Made by a program: the position numbers and the translations under genes. DNA of 64,000 nucleotides from Drosophila miranda (lineage: Eukaryota; Arthropoda; Insecta; Diptera; Drosophilidae): assembly GCF_003369915.1 (NCBI RefSeq), contig NC_046675.1:12462001-12526000 (forward strand), written 5' to 3'. Below the pieces are notes generated by a model. It worked only from the letters and a program-made list of their open reading frames with translations, was not told where the DNA came from and did no database searches. Positions 1 through 11,429 of the stretch are shown here, piece by piece (the stretch's first letter is position 1; every line of letters begins with the position of its first letter).

Positions 1-2624
1 TGGTCAGTGGCCATCGAAGTTTTCACTTGGGGGAAATGGAAAAGGGAAAGCGTTTTGGCAATTATGCAAATCAGAGGGCATTAGCATGCATCGGCTAAGA
101 CCAACGAGCTGGAAAATTTTAATTAAATCGAGAAAAGCTAGACTCTAAAAATCACAGAAAACTACTCCTCTTTACTCCCTCCCTCTCGCTCACTCACTCA
201 CACACACACACATTTCCCGGCTCCCAAGCATCATTAAGTTTTACGTCAGCTCTGCTTCTTCTTCCGCTCCGCCTTTTCGTCTCTCTTCGTCTCGTTTCAT
301 CGTGTTGTTGTATTTATTATTAAGGCTCTTTTTTGTTGTTGTTGCTTTTCAAATTTAAAAGTAGAATGTACTCCCTCTACCGCCCCACCCGCCAGGCACT
401 GTTGAGCCAAGTGTAAATACATAAAGGGAGTGGGAGAGAAAGAGAGGGAGAGGTGCAGATGTGGAGAGTTGCAGGTGCACTAGTCCCAGTCCCAGTCCCA
501 GTCCCACTAAAGGCAATGAACAGTGGAGTAGAGTAGTGAAGATGTCGTTGCCAGCCACAAGGCATCCTCAGGATAGAGCGGGATGTGTGTATATTCTGTG
601 TGTGTGTATGCGTATGTGTACTCCCGCTATGCAGGAGGCAGAGAGCACTCTTTGAGTTCATTTTAATTTAGCATACGCTCAACCCCACTCACAAACACTC
701 GTACATATTTACACATGTACACGCATATATTCATATTTAATGCCATAACCAACACCCATATTGCGGCCCATAAAATGATAAAGCGATTACTAAATCTTTA
801 TCGCACTTTATTCAATAAATGGAAATTAACTCTAATGAATAAGCAATGGGTCAGACGACACCTCTTTCTCCCCCAACCCACCAAAAGTCCCCACCCTAGC
901 AGATTTGCCAATATATGTATTGTTTGTATGTACATATATAATGTTGAACAAACTTTTGTCAAATGTGGGACAACAAATGTCTTGTTTATCGCGCTGCAAT
1001 CCTCAATACAGCTGTAGCTGGGTTGTTGAAACTTTCAAGACGCCGGGCGAGGCAGAGGCGAAGGCAGAGGCAACAAAAAGAGCAAACGAAATACAAAAAA
1101 AGAACTGCGATAAGACAAGAGAATACATCAAACGGCTGCTGATAAACAGTTAAATACGAGGGCTATTGCACGCAATGTGGTGGAGGGGGGTGGTGCGGTC
1201 TAAGAAAGGAATTACTGTTAGGGAAGGGCGCACAAAATTCGAAGGAATTTCGCATTACAAAAACCGAAATCGCAGCTCAATGCCGTCTTCCAACTTATCT
1301 CTCAACCTCTATCCCCCCCTCTCTGGCACACTCCTCCAATAACGTATCAGAGAAGGCAACGTTAGATTACATTTTAAGAGTACAGTGGTCACACTTTAGT
1401 CGAATTGAACCGCAAAATTGGTTATAATAAATTTTTTAATTAGAAAAAAAGCCCAGTTCGAATTACTGAACCCCCACTGTACCCGCACCTGACCACGCCC
1501 TGCAGCGGAACGGTAACTGTACGGGTGGTAGGGTTGGTGGTGGCGTTAGTGGGTGACTGGAGGGGTATTAAGTACGCGAAATGATTTCGACAGTAAGTAC
1601 AAACGTAAACACGCACAAAAAAGGGACAGCCAGGCGGCAAATGCAGAGGCAAATGCAAACATGTGTAAATAACAAGTGCAAACAAACAATGATGGACGGT
1701 GCTCCGTTCGAGTGTTAACTGATTACGACAGATATCGTGCATTTGAGTGGGTTTTCTATTCCACTCCACTCCACTGTTCCATTCTACCTGTCCCACCACT
1801 CCACTAAATTCCCGTAGTCTACCTGTAGTGCTGCCCTGCCCAACCCCCAGCATGTCATATCTATTGATCATCACATTGCACAGGCGTAGAAAAGGTCAAC
1901 AAAGCGAATGTGCCGCGAACTATAAAAAAAATTCACACGTACTCGTACGTAAAACGGGTCACGATTAGATATTTCATGGTCACTGCCAATGAATAGGCTG
2001 GGATTTGTCTTACATACACACACGCACACACACACACTCACACAAAGATGTGTAGAGACAATGGATATGGATGCTTGGGTTGCAGTCGCGTTGCAACTGA
2101 GTGCACATGGGAGGTAGGCAGGCAGAGGCAGATGATAGAAAACAGGTTTTCGTTTCAAGAGCAAATCTCAGAACTCTGTGCTAGTGTTGAATGAGCGGCG
2201 GTGGCGGCGGCGGGACGGGAGGAGGCTGGGGAAAACAGGATGAAATTGAAAGAAAAACGAAATTGGTGTGTGAGAGAAATAGGAGAGCGCAGTCGACCAC
2301 ATGGCCAGCGAGTGCAAGCGAGAAGGTGCAACAAGTTACCGTACAAAACGCAGCCAGCACAGCAGGGGGGAAGAGAGCGCTGAACGACAGCTAGAATCAA
2401 GAGAGGGTGGAGGAGAGAGAGAGCGCACCGCGTGTAGGCGGGTTTCTGGGAAGAAGCCGTCGCCACAGACCCACAGCCACAGCCAAAAAAAAAACAACAA
2501 TCGAAACAGTTCATAGACAATCATTTACGGTTGTTTACACCGCAGCAGCACTTTGTTTAAACATTATTTTTGGCGCTATATTCTAGTCAATTTATGGCCA
2601 TGCTTTAAACCTTTTCACACTCAC
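1..2624 (-). other. Putative first intron of the minus-strand gene that starts at 2673; no coding sequence seen
   Basis: No exon can be supported in this stretch. It holds simple repeats: a CA run near 200-212, four to five copies of a CAGTCC hexamer at 484-506, a GT run near 595-607 and a CA run near 2018-2042, plus purine-rich GAGA-like tracts near 430-450 and 2400-2422. Because a strong donor faces it at 2624-2620 on the minus strand, it is most simply the first intron of that gene, whose other exons would lie beyond base 1. Confidence 0.4.
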
Positions 2625-2673
2625 CAATGCCGAATGCTTGCTTAGCATTGCAATCGCTCCACACAGTAGTCAT
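2625..2673 (-). CDS. First coding exon of a minus-strand gene (possibly the DOCK-family gene mbc)
   Basis: On the minus strand an ATG at 2673 opens 16 codons reading MTTVWSDCNAKQAFGI, and one further base precedes a textbook donor GTGAGTG (2624-2618). The leader upstream (2674 to about 3150) is free of obvious coding. The tryptophan a few residues from the start and the aromatic-Gly-Ile at the end resemble the opening of DOCK-family proteins, and mbc lies near Nup98-96 in D. melanogaster as far as I recall. The exon itself is well supported by start, phase and donor. The gene identity is a guess, because only 16 residues are inside the window. Confidence 0.45.
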
Positions 2674-3215
2674 CTTGTCGCGCTTTTGTTGCTATTTTCG
2701 CCAACTTTTACCACCAACACACTCTCGGTCGCGATCACGATCACGCTTACGCTTACACGAACAAGGGGGAACACGCACACATGCAGCAACAAATGGACTT
2801 TCGTTTGCAGAAAACAAAAAATAACAAATTAATCAACACGTAGTTGAATTTCGGTTTCTGGCATTTTCTTCATACCGATAACTAATTAATAACAAATGGG
2901 GACAAAACTCGTACACTTATTATTGCACAATGGCTTTCGTTTTATTAGTTTTACTACAGCATTTAGCACTGTTTTTTCAATTTGTTCTCATTTGGGGAGT
3001 TGGCCGCTGCCGCTCAGCTAATAATCTCCGCTTACGCTTACGCTCACGCTACGGTCCCGCATACGCACACACACACACACACGCGAGCGCATAGTCGCCG
3101 TTCTGTTCAAAATTAATTAATTTCTACGAGCTCCCGCGCTCTCGTTGAATTTTTTTTCGACACTCTTTGTTGTTTCATCGTGCGCGGTAGAATTTTATGT
3201 CAGTGTGACCGCGGA
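2674..3215 (-). promoter_or_regulatory. 5' leader and Motif 1 promoter of the minus-strand gene
   Basis: A Motif 1 core (GGTCACACT on the minus strand) sits at 3202-3210, pointing toward the exon at 2625-2673. The leader between contains CA runs (3066-3082) and GC-rich oligomeric repeats such as repeated CTTACG near 2740-2756 and 3030-3045. Motif 1 is an established core-promoter element of TATA-less fly genes. The start site itself cannot be placed from sequence alone. Confidence 0.5.
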
Positions 3216-3220
3216 CTTAT

Positions 3221-3480
3221 CGGTAAAATATACCCACCGACCGTCAGAAATATACCAAAATATACCGTCTCATTTCTAAAATATACCGTAAATATACTGA
3301 CGATTTCAAGTTTTATTATACATATTCCTTACTTTTGATATTCCGCCGAATATTAGTAGCTATATAGAACATTTAGCCATGCCCACATAATTTTATCCGA
3401 ATTATGAATCAATTTTCTACAAGATTGGATAGTTTTCAATCCTTGCTTTTATTGGATTTTGCGTAAAAAAAGGTTTAAAC
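3221..3480 (-). repeat. Dispersed repeat, copy A (Motif-6-bearing family)
   Basis: AT-rich sequence with several AAATATACC words (3223-3290), then a body containing TTTAGCCATGCCCACATAATTTTA (key word 3374-3396) and a tail with CTTGCTTTTATTGGAT. The same order of words is found at 35104-35360 in the same orientation, and inverted near 16334-16547, 35478-35704 and, in part, 41200-41381. Its end abuts Motif 1 at 3202-3210. The length and structure suggest a MITE- or Helitron-like element, but no terminal inverted repeat or target duplication was established. Confidence 0.7.
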
Positions 3481-4257
3481 GAAAAAGTTTAACAAAAAAA
3501 GAGTCGCAATGTTGCTGGTATTTGAAGACGTGATGCGTGCTTAGCCCTTTGTACACCCTATTTCGCTAATTTTATATAAAGATCAAACGTAATTTATTAA
3601 GACCTTTTCTCAAATTGATATTCTTTAGACATATTCAAGTACATTATTAGTATCTTGTATATATTTATGTCGATCCTGATACCTACTGAGCCTTGGAAGA
3701 CAAACATATTCACAATTCTATAACATCCATTTCCCCCAGGGTATGTGTGCATGGAATTAGCAACATGTTTGAGTATGGAATGAGACTCATTGTTGCAAAA
3801 GCGAAACTGCGGCGATAAATGTTATAAAATGTTACAACTTAGTAATAAATATGCTTTCATTAATAAAAATTTGGATCTCGTGATTCCTCTCGCCGATATT
3901 TTTGACAAAATACACTAGCGCGTTACAAAACGCAACACACTGTATCAGTGCCATCACCATTTTTCTTGCATTGTGAAAAAATCGGCGCGCCATTTCCCCT
4001 GGTTTTGCGTCCCCCAGTAAATTTTGTGCAAAACAAACAGTTTGCAAGTGTTTATTGTTAATAGTTTACGGCGCCGGAGCACCGGCTTACGAGCAAAACG
4101 TAGAGCAGCACATTGTCAAGTTGGGAAACTGGTAATTTGCAGCGCATTGTGAAATCCCGCGCGGTCGACACTGACGACGATCCAAGGAGCCATCTAGTGC
4201 TGGTGCATGTGTTAACGCTTTGTTTGAGGAGCCACCCAAGTGAAGTGAAGAAGAAAT
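3481..4257 (+). promoter_or_regulatory. 5' flank and leader of Nup98-96
   Basis: No protein-coding signal stands out in this stretch between the repeat and the Nup98-96 start codon. The last ~250 bases turn GC-richer, consistent with a 5' leader. I see no TATA box that decides the start site. A CCCCCAG at 4011-4017 could be a splice acceptor of a leader intron but has no clear partner. Confidence 0.35.
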
Positions 4258-7200
4258 ATGTTTGGCGGCTCGAAACCCTCGTTTGGAACCACGCCCAGTG
4301 CCACCAGCTTTGGGAGCTTTAGCAACACGGCCGCGACCACACCATTCGGGCAGTCGGCCTTTGGCAAGCCAGCGGCACCAGCGTTTGGCAACACCTCGAC
4401 CTTTGCCGCCCAGCCCGCACAGCCATCGCTCTTTGGTGCTGCAGCCACGCCGGCGCAGCCAGCCGGTGGCATGTTCGGGGCCAGTACGTCCAGCGCGTTC
4501 GGCAGCACCGCCGGCGCGCCCACATCATTTGGAGGTTAGAGACGATGCACGAAGTCTTTTCTGCAGTAGCATCTGAACTAATCTGATATTCTGTCGCTTT
4601 TTCGCAGCCTTTTCGCAGCCGCAGCAGGCGGCAAACATATTTGGATCGCCGCCGCCGGCATCCAACACCTCGCTCTTTGGCCAGGCAGCAACACCGGCAT
4701 TCGGAGCAGCCAAGCCAGCCACCCTGGGCATGACCGCCTTTGGCCAGACGCCAGCAGCACAGCCTACATCGTCGCTGTTTGGCCAGACGGCAGTCGCCAC
4801 CAGCGCCTCGGCTTTTGGGAGTTTTGGCCAGGCAGCGCCCACCACCACAAATGTCTTTGGCAGTGGGACAGCATCGGCCTTTGCCCAGCCCCAACCCGGG
4901 GCCGTGGCCAGCGGCGTCAATCCGGGCTCGGCGGTGGCCAAGTATCAGCCAACGATGGGCACAGACACGCAGATGAAGAACGGACAGCCGAATAGTGTGA
5001 GCACCAAGCAGCACTGCATCACGGCCATGAAGGAGTACGAGCTCAAGTCGCTGGAGGAGCTGCGCATGGAGGATTATCTCAGTTCGCGCAAGGGTCCGCA
5101 GGCGGGCAGCCCGGCGGGGGCCTTTGGTTTCGGGAGTTCGGCCACGGCCGCCCAGCCCCCGGCCTCGGGGCTGTTCGGCAGCACGGTCCAGCCGAGTGGG
5201 GGACTCTTTGGCCAGTCGGTGGGGCAGGAGAACAAGAGTCTCTTCGGGGCATCGGCCTTTGGCCAGCCGGCCACGAGCAGCGCCTTCGGGGCACCCGCCC
5301 AGCAGAACAGTTTCCTGCAGAAGCCTTTCGGAGCGACAGCCGGCACGCCCTTTGCCCAGCCCGCCGCAGATGCCTCGAATCCGTTTGGGGCCAAGCCGGC
5401 CTTTGGCCAGGGAGCCAGCATGTTTGGCCAGGCACCCGCCACCAGTGCCGCTCCAGCCTTTGGCCAGGCTAACACAGGGTTCGGCTCCTTCGGCTCGACG
5501 GCAGGACAACAGCAGCAGCAGACGTCGCTCTTTGGCAGCACCCCCGCCGCGGATCCCAACAAGTCGGCCTTCGGCCTGGGCACAGCTGCAACGGCGGCCA
5601 ACACAGGGTTCGGTTTCGGTACGCCGGCCACCAGTACGGCCGGAGGAGGCCTGTTTGGGGCCAAGCCAGCCACAAGCTTCGCGGCGCCCGCCTTCGGAGC
5701 CACCTCAACGCCCAACACGGGCTTCGGGAACTTTGGGATGACCAACAGCGTCGCGGCGGGCGGAGGGCTCTTCAACAATGCAGGGGGCATGAACAAGCCA
5801 GCCACCACGGGATTTGGCGGCTTTGGGGCAACAGCTGCGGCGCCGCTAAACTTTAATGCCGGCAACACGGGAGGATCGCTCTTTGGGAACGCAGCCAAGC
5901 CGGGAGGCGGCCTTTTCGGTGGAACATCCACGCTGGGTGGCCAGACGCAGGGTGGCCCAGTCGGAGGAGGAGGAGGACTCTTTGGTGGTGGAACTGGAGC
6001 CTTCGGCACAGGCGGCGGCTCACTCGGCGGCGGCGGAGCATTTGCCAGCCTCGGGGGGAACACATCGATGGCCGGCGGCATGGGGATGGGGGCCCAGCAG
6101 CAGATGGGCGGAGGCGGCATGATGCAGCTATCGCAGCAGCCCATCCACCAGCAGATCCTGGCCCGTGTGACCTCTCCCTACGGGGACACGCCCATCTTCA
6201 AGGACCTGCGTAACGGCAATGGTGTGGACGCCACGAGGGCCACCAATCCCGCCGCGCAACAGGCCGTGATGGACATGAACAACAAACAATACAAGATCAA
6301 CCTCCACGACAGCCCGGTCCCCTTGAAGGTGAAGGCCACGAGCAGCAGCACCCGCAAGTCCTTGTTCGAGGGTCTCGAAGAGTTCGATGCCAGTGTCGAG
6401 GGCTTCAACATCAGGCCGAATGCCAGGCGTCTTTTGATCAATTCCAAGGACAAGCCAACCGAAGCCTCAAACTTGAATTCTTCGGTGAACAGCAGCGGGC
6501 CGCACAGCATCCATGCGGCTGTAGGGCGCTCCAGTCGAGAGTCCTTCAATGGAGCAATTCCCAATGAACCATCGCCAGCTGCTCCGGCCAGAAGCTCCCG
6601 CTCTCCCAGAGACAGCAGAGACCAGCAGCAGGACACGAGTCGCCGCGAGTCCTGGCTGCATCCCAAGAACCTGGAGATGGTGCGACAGCGCAACATCCAG
6701 ACGGGCATGGACCAGCAGCAGTCGCCCCTCAACAGCACCCTCAACGAGCTGGTGCCGCGCAAACCCCTGGAGACCTATCGTCCCTGCTCCACACAGCGCC
6801 TGTCCGTGTCCACCATACCAGAGAACCCGTTCGAGGATCAGTCGCAGTCGGCCAGTGCCATTGCCAAGCGGGACACCTTCTCGGACCAGCAGCAGGCGAG
6901 CAACGAGAGCACCCTCTCGAACCGCACCCACGAAGAGGAGGCCGCCCTGAATCGCAGCCGACTGGTTATTGAGGCGGCTGCTGAGGCGGACCTCGAGCCC
7001 CATCCCACGGGCATAGTGTTGCGTCGCGCGGGCTACTACACGATACCCTCGCTGGATGATCTCAAGTCCTACCTGGCCGAGGATGGGTCTTGTGTGGTGC
7101 CCAATTTCACCATCGGACGCGAGGGCTATGGCAATGTGTACTTCGGCAAGGAGATGGATGTGGCTGGACTGAATCTGGATGAGCTTGGTAAGTGATTGAT

Positions 7201-10200
7201 CAGAGCAGAGATCAGAGCAGAGCAGCCGTGGCTAATCCCCCCTCTTTCTGTTCCCCTCCAGTTCACTTCCGTAACAAGGAGATCATCATTTATCCCGACG
7301 ATGACAACAAGCCGGCCATCAACCAAGGCCTGAATCGTGAGGCACAAGTCACCCTCGACCAGGTGTGGCCCGTGGACAAAACCCAGCATGTGGCTGTGAA
7401 GGATGCCCAGCGTCTGATCGAAATGGACTGGGAGGGAAAGCTGCGTCGTGTGTGCGACAAAAACGATACGCGCTTCATCGAGTACCGCCCGGAGACGGGC
7501 AGCTGGGTGTTCCGTGTGAAGCATTTCTCCAAGTACGGCCTGGAGGAGAGCGACGAGGAGTGCAGCATCGACAAAGTGCCCACCGATCCAAAGAAGCCAA
7601 AAATGACGGCCCTCGAGGCACATCATCGAGCAGCGGGGGCCCAGGAGGCCGGACAGGATAAGATGACACTCAATTCGCTGCGGCATGCCCAGAGGATATC
7701 CGAGGATGCCGCCCGCTCGCTGGATCCCAAGGCGTTGGTCACGAATGTGGCCAGCAACAGTTTCCGGCCCATGGATGATTCGGCCGAGTTTATGCTGCTG
7801 GACAAGACCCGTAAGTGGCCCGAGAGCTGATCTGTCTTTTGTTTGTATCACATCTAAAACTCATGCGCGATGCCACACACAGAATTCTTTCAGTGTCTTT
7901 CTGGCGCCGGGACGGATTTCTCCATGTTTGAGTCGCCACGACAGCAGCAGCCCCAGACCATTGTCAGCCCCACAGCCATGCTGGCCAAGGAGATGGCCGG
8001 CAATGAGCCACACAAAATGCAACTGATGAAGTCCTCGCTGTTTGTAGACGACGAGGCCTTCGAAGATGAAGTCAGAGGTAGCAGCGATTGCCCGTCGTTT
8101 CCCGATCACCCATCACCCATGAATGTTTATATGTTTTTCAGTGACTAACAAGCGCTTCCAACGCCACCGACACTTGTCCCAGGCAGGGCCGAACGCCTGG
8201 ACAGACATGGGAGCCTCTGAATCCTCCAGTCCGTATGATTTTGGCCACACAACTCCCGGCCTGCCCGTCTCCTCATCGGCCTCTGTGGCCAGTCTGCTGC
8301 AGTCGGATGAGGTACAGATGAAACACAAATCACATCCAATAGTACAGTTCTATACTAATGAACCCATCCACCTCCTATGTAGACCTCTTCGGTGGCCACT
8401 GGCAGCATCTTTGCGGAAAAGCCAAAGCCAACAGCACTTGTGGTACCCTCCAAGGTGCGACCGTTTAAGTTTGTGAGCAAGCCCAAGGTGGCGCCTGTCA
8501 AGGTTTTCGGCACAACAGTGCCGCTCGTCCGTTCACTTTTGTACGAGCATCGCCTCAAGTGGGTGGCCGATCTGGGCTTCTACAAGGGCCGCAGCTTGAA
8601 GCTGACCTTTGGTCCGCACAACACACTGATGGTGCCCCAGACCGTGAACAATGTGCGCCGAGCCATAGAAGGTAGCAAAAGCATAGAAGATTCCCCTCCT
8701 AAAATGTGGATTAATAGTACCGCCCCTCCTGTTTTTTTAGATGGCAGCGTGTCGCTATCCTCTCTGATCTTTATGCCACGGGCAGCCAATGATTTGTCGC
8801 CCGTTTTGTGGCAGTTTTGCAAATTCAATATGGTGCATGGCCACGCGAACTTTCGCCAGACGATTGTGCCCCATTTGGAGGTGCAGCTGGCCGAGGGCTC
8901 GGCCGTGCAGATCGAGGATAGCCAGTGTCCCTGGCTGCAGGCGGGCACGGCCACGCAGCTGATTGCCAATCACCTGAGAGAAGCCGTCAAACTGCGGAAC
9001 CTGGGAGCCCTGGAGGAGTACGGGGTGTCAGTGTGGTCCCTGCTATACGCCCTATGGGGGCGACACGAAGAGCTCTCGGATGATTCGAACGACGCGAACA
9101 GTCACCACACGGTCATGTGTCGACGCAACCTTTTCTCCGAGTGGCTGGAGAACACCCTCGTGGGCAGAGATCTGCTGACCAAAAAGGTCAGCAGCCACAC
9201 CTATCTGGACCACATGATAGATCTGCTCAGCTGCCATCGCGTGAGCGAGGCTTGCGATCTGGCCCTCAACTACGACGATGCCCACCTGGCTCTGACACTC
9301 GCTCAGCTGGGATCTGGAGCCGTCGTTCGCATGCTTTTGGAGGAGCAACTGTTCGCCTGGCAGCAGAGTAAATCGGATAAATACATCCACCTGAACCGCC
9401 TCAAGATGTTCATGATGGCCGCGGGTGTCAATATGATGCAGTCCTCCCAGGGGGTCATCAACCTGATGGAGGACAACAGCTGGCTGACGGTGGTGGGCAT
9501 GGAGTTGTGGTACTTCAGGGAGCCCACGTCTTCCATTACGGACGCCCTAATCGAGTACGACAAGGCCTTCCAGTCCGAGGAGTGCTACGCAGAGCCGCCC
9601 AGCCCCACCTACAAGGGAGTACCCACCGCTGAAGAGAGAAAGAAACCTGTATACGACTTGCGCTACCATCTCCTGCAGCTGTATTCGAAGCGAATGCATC
9701 CGCTGGAGGAGACACTGAATCCCATAACCCACACAGTCGATCCCATGGACTTTCGTTTAAGGTAGACACTCGACTCCCTTTAATGATCCTTATAACACCC
9801 TTTATCCAACAGTTGGCTGCTGCTGCAGACCCTGTGGGCGCTCGGTTATCGCCACTGCTCGCGCCTGACCGAAGCCCAGCTGACGGTGGACTTTGCCAGC
9901 CAGTTGGAGAACGAGGACCTCTGGCAGTGGGGCATCTTTGTGTTGCTGCACATCGAAAGCCGTCACCGTCGAGAGAGAGCCGTGCAACAGATGTTGCTGC
10001 GTAACGTGAGCGTATTGGCCCAGGCGGCACACAACGACGAGGAGCGCTTCATCGTAGAGCAGCTGGGTGTGCCCAAGTCCTGGGTGGACTATGCCAAGGC
10101 TGTGCGCGCCGGTTCTTTGGGCAAGCGGCATCTGCAGGCGAAGCATCTGCTAAAGGCCAAGCACTGGGCGGAGGCACACGAGATCATCTTCGAGCACATT

Positions 10201-10737
10201 GCGCCCGATGCCTTAATTAATGGTAAGTGTCATAGAACAGACATCACCGATGTAGCAGTCTCATTTTGGGCATGATTGTGTTTTACAGGTCAAACGGATT
10301 ATTTGCACCGTCTGCTCATCCAGTTCGAGGACACCGAGGGCTGCAGCAGCGGCATACGAGTGCCGAACTGGGCCAATCAGGGACAGATATTCCTGGACTT
10401 TATCGACATCAGTTCCAAGTTCAAACAGATACGGAACGTGCAGAACATTGAGGACATCAAGGCGCGCTGGGAGAACCTGAAGCCGCAGCTGAGCGAACTC
10501 TGTTCGCGCATCAGTCTGCTACCGTGTCCCACGGCCAAGCATCGTCTGTGCCAGACGGAAATCTCGCAGAGCCTCAACTGTCTGGTGCAAGGCATGTGCA
10601 TTGTCAGCCCACAAATGCAGTCTTCCGCCGTGCTGAAAGTGGCACTCGAACGGCTGCCAATGCCACAGGAGTCCCTCTCGAAAGAGCTGCGCACGCTGCT
10701 GGACGAGCTGCTCGAAGATCTGGAGCATAAACACTAG
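4258..10737 (+). CDS. Nup98-96: Nuclear pore precursor Nup98-Nup96
   Basis: Nine coding exons: 4258-4534, 4608-7187, 7262-7810, 7883-8077, 8142-8311, 8383-8671, 8741-9761, 9813-10222, 10289-10737. All junctions are GT-AG and in phase, giving 1,979 residues. The N-terminal ~600 residues are GLFG/FG repeats, the permeability-barrier type. A GLEBS-like segment for Rae1/Gle2 binding lies near residues 203-256. The autoproteolytic domain ends at HFS (H1040-F1041-S1042, 7522-7530), where the family cuts itself into Nup98 and the scaffold protein Nup96. The C-terminal half is the alpha-helical Nup96 domain of the Nup107-160 (Y) complex. The start is the first ATG and opens directly into MFGGSKPSFG. 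The last part of exon 7 and everything downstream is tandemly duplicated, so this copy keeps the complete gene. An AATAAA at 11001-11006 is the likely polyadenylation signal. Confidence 0.97.
8672..8740 (+). other. 69-nt in-frame intron of Nup98-96
   Basis: This intron (donor GTAGCA, acceptor TTTTTTTAG) is exactly 23 codons long and has no stop codon in the reading frame. Retention would therefore add 23 residues to Nup96 rather than truncate it. The donor is weaker than those of neighbouring introns. Splicing is assumed because the flanking residues join smoothly into the Nup96 domain. Confidence 0.6.
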
Positions 10738-11000
10738 GCCACGCGGAAAAGCACGAAAATACAATATAAGATCGAAAGTAAGTCTATATATAATTAACGT
10801 TGATTAGAATCTACCTAAAAAAACACAAAGCAAGAACTAGAGTAAGGTTTCGAGCTAAGGAAAGCGTTTCGTCAACAGAAAGATCAGATCACAAACACAC
10901 ATCAGAGTTATTATGAATGTCTATGTTATTTTGTTAATTCGATTATATTTCCAATTTCCGATCGTCTGACTACTTTTAGAATAGACATTTTTTGGTAAAC

Positions 11001-11006
11001 AATAAA
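11001..11006 (+). terminator. Polyadenylation signal AATAAA of Nup98-96
   Basis: Canonical AATAAA 264 bases after the Nup98-96 stop, followed by a GT-rich stretch (TTGATTTGATTGTTTGT). The same signal is repeated at 14597-14602 in the second unit. Confidence 0.6.
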
Positions 11007-11105
11007 ATTGATTTGATTGTTTGTACACACTAAACGCGCGACCGTGCGTTTGCGTTTTTTAAAACCGATAAGAGCTTTCCTACCATATCTTATCATTCTA
11101 TTGTC

Positions 11106-11361
11106 TATCGATAGCAAAATCTGATCGAAAAAACCACCGATACATCGAGATTCAATCGAATAATTTTTAAATAATTGAAGTATTGAAGCTAATCTGTGTC
11201 CTGAGAAGCATTTCGCTGATCCAACCCTGGTTGCATTGCCTACTTCTACTTTCTCTCAAACGATCGTCGAAATAAACCATCGATCTATAAAAAAATCGCG
11301 ACTATCGATGGTGGCCGCCGCTCCATTTTTCAAATCCGATACCAGATCATTAGATCGATAG
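11106..11361 (+). promoter_or_regulatory. DRE-rich promoter of the DUF1989 gene, copy 1
   Basis: TATCGATA at 11106-11113 is a perfect DRE. Further ATCGAT cores stand near 11279, 11302 and 11352, the last about 75 bases before the start codon. DRE (bound by DREF) is an established core element of housekeeping fly promoters. The cluster implies constitutive or growth-linked expression of the downstream gene. Confidence 0.65.
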
Positions 11362-11429
11362 CCAAAGTGGGAGTGGGAGGTGTGGCAATCGAGCACCTGC
11401 ATCGAATTAAAAAACTATTCCCAGAAGCA

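Noticed and set aside
4319-6144. Long open frames on the strand opposite Nup98-96 (up to ~400 codons)
   Set aside because: They mirror the GC-rich FG-repeat coding sequence, are Pro/Leu/Ala-rich without domain structure, and the plus-strand gene explains them.
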